A program made the translations under genes and the position numbers. The notes beneath the pieces are model-generated. The model was not told the origin of the DNA. It ran no database searches and worked only from the letters and a program-made list of their open reading frames with translations. Of a stretch of 20,964 nt of DNA, positions 16,275-20,964 are shown piece after piece; within the stretch, counting starts at the first letter, position 1; each line of letters starts with the position of its first letter. The stretch comes from a virus, in the IMG/VR virus record IMGVR_UViG_3300031823_000028, positions 1 to 20,964 of that record. One strand, given 5' to 3'.

Positions 16275-16684
16275 CAGCGCGCGACCTTGGCGGCCCTGCC
16301 GCGTCGGCGCCGCCATTGCTCGCGCATGTCGGTCGGGTTCTTGTCCTGGTTGACCTTGAGCTGGGCCTGCATCCGCTTCAGGTCCTCGGCGTAGTTCTCG
16401 TCGCCGCTGGGATGGCCGTCGCGCGGGCCATGCCAGCGGATGAAGGCGTCGACCGACTGCTGGGTCATATTGCCCGGCGAACCGCGGCCCTGCTCGATCC
16501 GGTAGCCCCGCTTGTCCTTGGGCGCGTCGACCCCGAACACGTTGGCGTCGACCGCATCGAAATGCCTCTCGATGAAATCGGGCGGCAACTGCCCGGCGTC
16601 GATCTGGGCCTGCATCAGCTCCAGCTCTTCCATGCTCTGGTTGATAGATGGCGGTCGCAGCGGGTCCATGCGGGTCTCGACCAT
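16274..16684 (-). CDS. Hypothetical 136-aa phage protein
   Basis: The product has an acidic helical N-terminus (SMEELELMQAQIDAGQLPPDFIERHFDAVDANVFG). A middle segment, KRGYRIEQGRGSPGNMTQQSVDAFIRWHG, follows, and the tail is very basic (REQWRRRRGRAAKVAR). The tail could bind nucleic acid. The gene begins 2 nt after the 126-aa gene and overlaps the next by one base, so the three small genes and the portal form one unit. I recognise no family. It may be an assembly or packaging accessory protein, which is inference from position. Confidence 0.68.
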   Translation of the reverse strand: MVETRMDPLRPPSINQSMEELELMQAQIDAGQLPPDFIERHFDAVDANVFGVDAPKDKRGYRIEQGRGSPGNMTQQSVDAFIRWHGPRDGHPSGDENYAEDLKRMQAQLKVNQDKNPTDMREQWRRRRGRAAKVAR

Positions 16685-16686
16685 GG

Positions 16687-17067
16687 TCAGGCATCCTGCC
16701 TTTGAGATTCGGCGCCAGGGTGGTCGACCAGTTTGTGCTGCTCGATTTCCTTGTGCGCGTTTTCCAGCGCCGTCACGGCGCCCCGGTGCGCGGCATCGGC
16801 CGCGGCGAGCAGACCTGCCTTGTGCGACACATCATTTTCCAGCACGACCAGCCGTTCCAGCTTGGCGTGCAACGCCTTGACGTCATCGGGCAGATGATGG
16901 CGCGGCGCACCGCTGCCGTCCTCGAGTTTGCCGGCGATGCGCGGCGTGCCCTCGCCCATGTGCCTGTCCTCGAATTCGCGGAGCTGAACAGCCGCAGTGG
17001 GCCTCGCTGGCTGATCGTCCATGCGATTGACCGCGCCGGGCTCCATTTTGAATTCCTGTTCGGCCAT
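16687..17067 (-). CDS. Hypothetical coiled-coil protein, first gene of the portal unit
   Basis: The ATG at 17067 (MAEQEFKMEPG) has GGAG eight bases upstream; the same frame extends further 5' but that part overlaps a terminator and the end of the terminase gene. The 126-aa product has a disordered N-terminal half rich in Pro and charged residues. A coiled-coil-like C-terminal half follows (VKALHAKLERLVVLENDVSHKAGLL...AVTALENAHKEIEQHKL). Its ribosome binding site directly follows the U-run of an intrinsic terminator, so readthrough may control it. The function is unknown. Confidence 0.68.
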   Translation of the reverse strand: MAEQEFKMEPGAVNRMDDQPARPTAAVQLREFEDRHMGEGTPRIAGKLEDGSGAPRHHLPDDVKALHAKLERLVVLENDVSHKAGLLAAADAAHRGAVTALENAHKEIEQHKLVDHPGAESQRQDA

Positions 17068-17078
17068 CTGAATTCTCC

Positions 17079-17119
17079 AAAAAGGCGGCGGGATCAGGCT
17101 TGTCCGGTCGATCCCGCCG
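17079..17119 (-). terminator. Intrinsic terminator between terminase and portal units
   Basis: On the coding strand a perfect 10-bp stem, CGGCGGGATC/GATCCCGCCG, closes a 14-nt loop and is followed by CC and five T residues. The run of T lies immediately before the GGAG ribosome binding site of the 126-aa gene. On the other strand no T-run follows, so it acts leftward. It should stop transcripts coming from the terminase genes, and also any starting at motif copy C, unless antitermination occurs. Confidence 0.8.
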
Positions 17120-17190
17120 TGAGGTGGTAAGCCCAAGGGGATAATCCGGCTCGGAGACCGGCGCGCGGAAACTGTGCTTGACGTGGCATT

Positions 17191-17203
17191 TGAGCAACGC
17201 ACG
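17191..17203 (-). promoter_or_regulatory. Repeated intergenic motif, copy C
   Basis: CGTGCGTTGCTCA on the coding strand starts at the base right after the large terminase stop codon. With copy A it shares 15 contiguous bases, and further matches follow (AAA, then G and CAC). It is flanked by ACGTG/CACGT, so a weak hairpin is possible. It lies about 70 nt before the intrinsic terminator and 123 nt before the next start codon. Confidence 0.5.
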
Positions 17204-18751
17204 TTAGAACAGCTGATATTCCCCGCCGGGATGGTTCGAAGTTCCGATCGCAAAATTCGACATACCGGGCACCGCGGTGCGGCGGAACGACACGCCGGCC
17301 AGCGGCGCTTTGGCAAACCGGATGTCCATCACGAGCTGGCGGGTTGCGGAAAGAATATCGTCGTCGACCTTGACCACGAGGCCCTTTTCGCGGTGATAGC
17401 CCTGGTATTCGTCGAACCATTCGAACAGGTGCTCGGCCACCTTGAGCCGGCCGGTGGCGAGCCGCGACTGCATCTCGTCGATCCCGTTCTCGAAGGTGAA
17501 GCCGCCGCCGGCGAAGGTGGCGTGGCTGGGCCGCATGTTGAGCCCGAGCTTCTTGTAGACCTGAGCGACCGTGGCGCCGTCGATGATCGAGCCGCCGCGG
17601 CCGCCGTCGTGGGGCCAGGCGCACAGCGCCTCCCACATCGGATGTTTCTTCATCGCCGCGACATGGGTCGAGGCCAGCCCCAGCATGCGCTCGGTGTGCA
17701 CGACGTGGATCACGTCGGCGTCGCGGTCCCAGCAGCCCAGCACGGCAGCGAACGGATGGCCGGAGGTCAGCGATCCCGAGTGCCGGAAGTCGAGCCCCCA
17801 CATCCATGGCCAGTAGGGCGGCACCGTGGCCGGGTCCATCCGCTCGGAGATCTGCAGCTTCGGCGTATCGAACACGGCGCCCTCGCCCTGCAGGTCGGCG
17901 CCGAACGCCCGGGTCTCACGCTCGTTGGCCGGGAAGCTGGCGATGATGCCGGGGATTTCCTCGTCAGGGATGTGGCCGCCCTTGCTGACCGCGGCGTCCC
18001 AGATCGTCATCAGGATTTCCCGCATCGAGGGCCCAAGCTTCTGCTTGAACCGCTTGCGTAGCGGCGAGAGCCCGAGCAGCGGGGTCAGCGACGAGATGAT
18101 CTTGCCCTGCGTGGTGACCATGCGCGCCAGCACCTCGCCGTAGATCGAGGCGTCGGTGCGGCTGATATCCTCGTCGAGCAGCACCTCGTCGGTCGGTTCG
18201 CCCTGGAACGCGGTGCGGCCCTGCTCATAGGTCTTGAACCGCAGCACCGCCTTGCCGCCGGTCTCGCGGCGCAGGTTGGCCGTGTCGACCAGACCTGAGA
18301 CGTTGCGCGACATCAGGGGCTTGCCGACGATGGAGTCCAGCGGCAGCAGCCCGGTTCCCATGTCGCCGTCGGCCACGGAACCCATCAGTTTCAACTGGAT
18401 GTTGTCGCGCACCTTGACCGCTTCCGTCGAGGCGCACCAGCCCAGCCATTCCATCGGCCGTTCGATCGCGGCAGGCGGTTTCAGGAACTGCCGCCCGTGA
18501 TACCAGGTGGGATACATGGCCAGCGCGTCCATCGCGATCTGAGCGCCGCCGGCATGCGTTTTTCCATTTTGATTCCCTGCGCGCAGCATGATCTCGCGCT
18601 CGAGCGCATTGTGGAACTCGCGCTGCTTGTCGTTCGGCCGATAGAAATCCAGCCGGCAGTATTTCTTGCGGTACTGCTCGTTGGTCAGCATCCGCTGCTG
18701 GTGCCGGCGGATTTCGTTGGGGTCGGGGCCTTCTTCAAGATCGTCGGTCAT
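17204..18751 (-). CDS. terL: Terminase large subunit
   Basis: The 515-aa product is the ATPase-nuclease motor that packages DNA through the portal. A Walker A-type loop, GNQNGKT, is at 59-65 and a Walker B VLLDED at 190-195. A coupling-type SSLTPLLG is at 220-227. The nuclease part has WGLDF at 318-322, WPHDGG near 379-384 and DDDIL at 463-467, giving the acidic residues expected of an RNase H-like domain. The start at 18751 is chosen because its ATG overlaps the preceding stop (ATGA); a frame start at 18787 would overlap 40 bases. The Walker A loop, with Asn-Gln-Asn before GKT, deviates from the classic P-loop, a known feature of some terminases. Confidence 0.93.
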   Translation of the reverse strand: MTDDLEEGPDPNEIRRHQQRMLTNEQYRKKYCRLDFYRPNDKQREFHNALEREIMLRAGNQNGKTHAGGAQIAMDALAMYPTWYHGRQFLKPPAAIERPMEWLGWCASTEAVKVRDNIQLKLMGSVADGDMGTGLLPLDSIVGKPLMSRNVSGLVDTANLRRETGGKAVLRFKTYEQGRTAFQGEPTDEVLLDEDISRTDASIYGEVLARMVTTQGKIISSLTPLLGLSPLRKRFKQKLGPSMREILMTIWDAAVSKGGHIPDEEIPGIIASFPANERETRAFGADLQGEGAVFDTPKLQISERMDPATVPPYWPWMWGLDFRHSGSLTSGHPFAAVLGCWDRDADVIHVVHTERMLGLASTHVAAMKKHPMWEALCAWPHDGGRGGSIIDGATVAQVYKKLGLNMRPSHATFAGGGFTFENGIDEMQSRLATGRLKVAEHLFEWFDEYQGYHREKGLVVKVDDDILSATRQLVMDIRFAKAPLAGVSFRRTAVPGMSNFAIGTSNHPGGEYQLF

Positions 18752-19047
18752 GCACGGACTTTTGAGCGCAGCCGGTAGCGCGCGCATATCGCCTTGCCGT
18801 TATCCGTCCAACTATCGGCCTGCGCTTGCGTGCACTCCGCGCAATATCGATATGTCATCATGCCGTCCGTTTGCCAGAGCATCGCAAGGCTTCTGCCCGT
18901 TGTGCCGGGCTCGACGTTGCCGCCGCAGACGTGACACTGATTGACCTTGCGAAATTTGACGAGCTTATCGCTCATCTCGCGGTCGCCTTGATCTCCGAAG
19001 TCCCCTTCGAACGGATTGTATTTCAGCGCCTCCGAAAGGCTGGTCAT
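18748..19047 (-). CDS. Small zinc-ribbon-like protein between terS and terL
   Basis: The 99-aa protein has two Cys pairs, CHVC at 38-41 and CAEC at 69-72, separated by 27 residues, which should bind one zinc ion. A basic segment precedes the first pair (KLVKFRKVNQ) and another ends the protein (CARYRLRSKVRA), suggesting nucleic acid contact. It overlaps terS and terL at both ends by ATGA junctions, so it is co-translated with the packaging motor. It could be a packaging accessory or a small regulator. It lacks the conserved His/Asn set of an HNH nuclease, so I do not call it one. Confidence 0.72.
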   Translation of the reverse strand: MTSLSEALKYNPFEGDFGDQGDREMSDKLVKFRKVNQCHVCGGNVEPGTTGRSLAMLWQTDGMMTYRYCAECTQAQADSWTDNGKAICARYRLRSKVRA

Positions 19048-19598
19048 CGGTTCACTGTCCCCTCAATCACCTTCTGCTCCCGCCGCCCATCCCGCTCCGC
19101 CAGCATCTTCTCGTACCGCTCCAACCCGGAATAGCCGAATATCTGCTCCAGCTTGGCCCTCGGCACCTCCAGCGCGAGATACCGCGCCAGATCATCCACC
19201 GCCGCGTCGGTGTGGTTCACCGTGACCTCGCCGCTGTGGTTGACGTCGATCGTGCTGCGCTCGCCCAGCCCGCCCTGCGACAGCACCGCCTTGACCATCG
19301 TGGCATGATCCCGGTGCTTTGGGTTCGAAATCATGTCCTCCGCGGCCAGCACCGCCGGCATCAGCAGCCCCCCGAAATACGTGGTCGCCACCTCCCGCAT
19401 CGCCTCGATCACCCGCTTGCGATGCCGCAGCGCATGCCCGCGCACCCGGATCGCCCCGGTCCCGGTATCCTCAAACCCGGCCCGCCGCGCCGCCTCCGTG
19501 GCGTCCTTGCCGCCCTGTTCCAGAAACGCCAGCACCCACACCCGCTCCTGCGGCGTGCAAGCCAGCATCTTCGGCCCAAGCTCCTTCAAAAGCTCCAT
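19044..19598 (-). CDS. terS: Terminase small subunit
   Basis: The 184-aa product has the family's N-terminal DNA-binding region: TPQERVWVLAFLEQGGKDATEAARRAGF at about 15-42, with a helix-turn-helix in the DATEAARRAGF part and a basic helix RVRGHALRHRKRVIEAM after it. A central oligomerisation-type helix and a charged C-terminus (AEIRDGRREQ-like, ending EGTVNR) follow. It recognises viral DNA and recruits the large subunit. I use the ATG at 19598; a TTG at 19616 in the same frame would add six residues, and neither has a strong ribosome binding site. It starts a three-gene overlapping packaging cassette downstream of a regulatory gap. Confidence 0.85.
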   Translation of the reverse strand: MELLKELGPKMLACTPQERVWVLAFLEQGGKDATEAARRAGFEDTGTGAIRVRGHALRHRKRVIEAMREVATTYFGGLLMPAVLAAEDMISNPKHRDHATMVKAVLSQGGLGERSTIDVNHSGEVTVNHTDAAVDDLARYLALEVPRAKLEQIFGYSGLERYEKMLAERDGRREQKVIEGTVNR

Positions 19599-19625
19599 AA
19601 ACCGACCATGCTTCAACTGTTATCG

Positions 19626-19638
19626 GCTGCAACGCACG
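19626..19638 (-). promoter_or_regulatory. Repeated intergenic motif, copy D (10-base core)
   Basis: The coding strand carries the core CGTGCGTTGC followed by AGC instead of TCA. It shares 14 contiguous bases with copy A (plus strand GCAACGCACGATCA). It lies 27 bases before the terS ATG, nearly the same spacing as copy A to its gene, and directly follows an inverted repeat. Confidence 0.42.
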
Positions 19639-19639
19639 A

Positions 19640-19666
19640 TCACGCCCGGATCAGAACTGGGCGTGA
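19640..19666. repeat. Perfect 8-bp inverted repeat upstream of terS
   Basis: TCACGCCC (19640-19647) and GGGCGTGA (19659-19666) form perfect 8-bp arms around an 11-nt loop. No T-run follows on either strand, so it is not a canonical terminator. It directly abuts motif copy D, so it may be part of the same control element or a binding site for a dimeric protein. Confidence 0.55.
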
Positions 19667-19742
19667 CTAATATGCAACAGTGTTTGGAGTGAAACCGCGA
19701 AAGATTGGGAAAACGTCGATGATCGCGAGGCCGCCAGGTTTT

Positions 19743-19764
19743 CCCCTACCCCACCACCCTCCCC
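19743..19764 (-). other. G-quadruplex motif upstream of terS
   Basis: The minus (coding) strand has four G-runs of 4, 3, 4 and 4, separated by loops of 1 (A), 4 (TGGT) and 2 (TA) bases, which meets the usual quadruplex rule. It would form in the non-template strand or in the RNA leader of the packaging genes. Formation is predicted from sequence only. Confidence 0.55.
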
Positions 19765-19903
19765 GGTCTTTTGCCTGGTCGAGCACTACATTTCGCCGGC
19801 AATCCACGTTTCGCCAGCTCAGTCATCGCGCAATCCATAACAATATCAATAGGTTGGTTTGATTACCACGGTGATGGCCTCAGACTGAACAAATATGACC
19901 GAT

Positions 19904-19917
19904 CTGATATGTATCAA
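19904..19917. promoter_or_regulatory. FNR/FixK-like dyad
   Basis: On the minus strand TTGATACATATCAG matches the FNR/FixK consensus TTGAT-N4-ATCAA at nine of ten positions, with TGATA/TATCA arms. It lies 11 bases after the stop of the 54-aa gene, and its TTGATA half could also serve as a -35 element, with a weak TATTTG 16 bases on. A single imperfect match may be chance. Confidence 0.25.
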
Positions 19918-19928
19918 AACGGACCTAG

Positions 19929-20093
19929 TTATCGGTGTTTAGGTAGTGATGAGCTCTTCCTCCGCATTTCCTCCATGGAAGCCGTGAGCCGTTCAATCTC
20001 GTCGGCAGCGGCCCGCATCAGCCTACATTCCTCAGACCCACCAGTACCAGCGTATTCGCGTAGTTGCTTCTCGATGTCCGACTCATCGCTCAT
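19929..20093 (-). CDS. Hypothetical 54-aa coiled-coil protein
   Basis: The ATG at 20093 has GAGGTG six bases upstream and begins MSDESDIEKQLREYAG. The same frame could start at 20258, but the extra 55 residues have an odd composition and a poor ribosome binding site, so I reject the longer form. The product is acidic at the start, then helical (LMRAAADEIERLTASMEEMRRK), the pattern of many small phage proteins with an AADEIERL heptad segment. The 173 nt between it and the upstream gene hold no other convincing feature. The function is unknown. Confidence 0.6.
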   Translation of the reverse strand: MSDESDIEKQLREYAGTGGSEECRLMRAAADEIERLTASMEEMRRKSSSLPKHR

Positions 20094-20266
20094 GCTGTCA
20101 CCTCGCCCTGTTTGCGTACTGTAAAGCGGCTGTCCGGTGTAGAGGTTGCCCTTGCAGCACGCCGTCTCGTTGGGACTGTGCTGGCTGCCTCGACTTGTGG
20201 CACCTCGGATGGCCTCTTCCTTCCCGGTGCTGCGTGGCACTGTTTCTGCACCATACATATTACGCT

Positions 20267-20875
20267 CTAAGGTATGTAGGGTGCGGGATTAGTGCCACCG
20301 GTTGATTTGCGCCTGCGGAACCAAGTTCGGCGGCTGATCCCAAGGACTTCCCATGGCTTGCCGGCTTTGGGCTTGCGGGGACGTCGGGCTGCATCTCTAG
20401 CGGCTCGTTTGGCTTTGGCGCGGATCAGGCGCTGCGCCTTGGCGCAGTCGATGGCGCCGATGGTCTTGATCTTGAGTTCGGAGCGCTTGGCGTCGGTCAG
20501 GCGGATTTTCCAGGCCAGTTTGTCGGCCCCCCATTTGATCGGGCATTCGACCACCTCGGATATCAGGCGCTCAAGATCGCGCGGGGTGACCCACGGGGCG
20601 TAGGCCGCACACCAGACCGTGACGCGTCGCGGGGTGTCCGGAAGGCCGCCCAGGTGGTGCGCGAATAGGCGGACAGTGGAATAGCCGGCATCGCTGGCCT
20701 CGAGTTCGGCGCCGGCGCCGTTCCAGTCGTGCAGCCATCGGGTGAGCTCGGAGAGGCGAATCGCAGCCATGGCGCGCGATCGGTTGCCGAGCTTCGCCAG
20801 CTTGCGGCGGTAGCGCTTGGCGATCTCATATTTGCGCGCCGCGACCTGCGCTGGCGTCGGCCTTCGATTTGGCAT
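20267..20875 (-). CDS. Uncharacterised rhizobial-type DNA-binding-like protein
   Basis: The 202-aa protein is very basic at its N-terminus (RRPTPAQVAARKYEIAKRYRRKLAK). It contains WKIRLTDAKRSELKIKTIGAIDC near 121-143, then a Lys/Arg-rich linker, and ends with GKPWEVLGISRRTWFRRRK, a homeodomain-like helix-turn-helix signature. This arrangement (IGAxD, basic linker, PWExxGISRRTWxRRR) is one I associate with uncharacterised proteins on rhizobial plasmids, integrative elements and prophages, and it supports an alphaproteobacterial source. No clear ribosome binding site precedes the ATG. It may be a regulator or replication accessory; the role is unknown. Confidence 0.72.
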   Translation of the reverse strand: MPNRRPTPAQVAARKYEIAKRYRRKLAKLGNRSRAMAAIRLSELTRWLHDWNGAGAELEASDAGYSTVRLFAHHLGGLPDTPRRVTVWCAAYAPWVTPRDLERLISEVVECPIKWGADKLAWKIRLTDAKRSELKIKTIGAIDCAKAQRLIRAKAKRAARDAARRPRKPKAGKPWEVLGISRRTWFRRRKSTGGTNPAPYIP

Positions 20876-20964
20876 CGAAGCAGGCTATCAGGTTCGGTTT
20901 ATTTTGGAATGGCTATTTCATTGATCTGGGCTGGAGCATGTACCAGCGGTGCGCCCAGTCTTGC

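Larger units (their letters stand above)
19599..19928. other. 330-nt non-coding gap upstream of terS
   Basis: No gene-like frame is convincing on either strand. In transcription order the gap holds a TTGAT-type dyad, an AT-rich stretch, a G-quadruplex motif, an 8-bp inverted repeat and a copy of the repeated intergenic core. This density of elements before the packaging genes suggests a promoter region, possibly also the site where terminase recognises the genome. Both roles are inferred. Confidence 0.55.

Noticed and set aside
18748-19047. HNH endonuclease, common near terminase genes
   Set aside because: It has two Cys pairs but lacks the HNH His/Asn residues and the length expected.
19749-19841. 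Minus-strand 30-codon frame (MDCAMTELAKRGLPAK...) in the terS gap
   Set aside because: It has no ribosome binding site and no family pattern, and it runs into the G-rich tract; too weak to call.
19680-19862. Plus-strand 60-codon frame in the terS gap
   Set aside because: It is Pro/Ser/Arg-rich with no ribosome binding site and crosses the C-rich tract opposite the quadruplex motif.
20094-20258. N-terminal extension of the 54-aa protein to a start at 20258
   Set aside because: The extra residues are low in predicted structure and unlike the rest, and the ribosome binding site at 20093 is much better.
20094-20266. tRNA gene or attachment site near the right end
   Set aside because: No T-loop signature (GGTTCGAxTCC) or cloverleaf-compatible stems were seen.

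Overview
This window is most likely the late (packaging and morphogenesis) region of a podovirus or podovirus-type prophage from a high-GC alphaproteobacterium. Codon use and the style of the accessory proteins suggest Hyphomicrobiales, Bradyrhizobium- or Rhodopseudomonas-like. That host guess rests on resemblance only. Every gene I can support lies on the minus strand, so transcription runs from right to left. No replication, integration, lysis or tail-fibre gene is visible, and no rRNA, tRNA, CRISPR array or insertion sequence was seen.

Layout in transcription order (right to left): an accessory DNA-binding-like protein (20267-20875) and a 54-aa coiled-coil protein (19929-20093). Then comes a 330-nt regulatory gap holding a G-quadruplex motif, a perfect 8-bp inverted repeat and a dyad. 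Next is the packaging cassette: small terminase, a small CxxC/CxxC zinc-ribbon-like protein and large terminase. A 136-nt gap with a strong intrinsic terminator follows. Next are three small phage proteins, the portal (head-tail connector), four small proteins, the scaffold and a TPR-glycosyltransferase. A 239-nt gap with palindromes leads to the major capsid protein, two small unknown virion-type proteins and a small signal-peptide protein. Finally come the tail tubular proteins A and B, and three internal-virion-type proteins. The last of these runs off the left edge.

The genes form tightly coupled blocks. Many junctions are ATGA, GTGA, TGATG or TAATG overlaps. Only four gaps longer than about 40 nt interrupt the terS-to-left-edge block, and each carries a copy of the same short motif (coding strand CGTGCGTTGCTCA, core CGTGCGTTGC) at or just after the preceding stop codon. 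This makes it a candidate phage-specific promoter or processing signal dividing the late region into terminase, portal/scaffold, capsid and tail units.

The most unusual content is threefold: the four-copy intergenic motif; a TPR-glycosyltransferase gene coupled to the scaffold gene inside the head cassette; and carbohydrate-binding-like repeats inserted in both tail-tube proteins. The leftmost 3.5 kb appears lower in GC than most of the rest, suggesting a mosaic junction at the internal virion genes. The last 89 nt (20876-20964) hold nothing I can assign.
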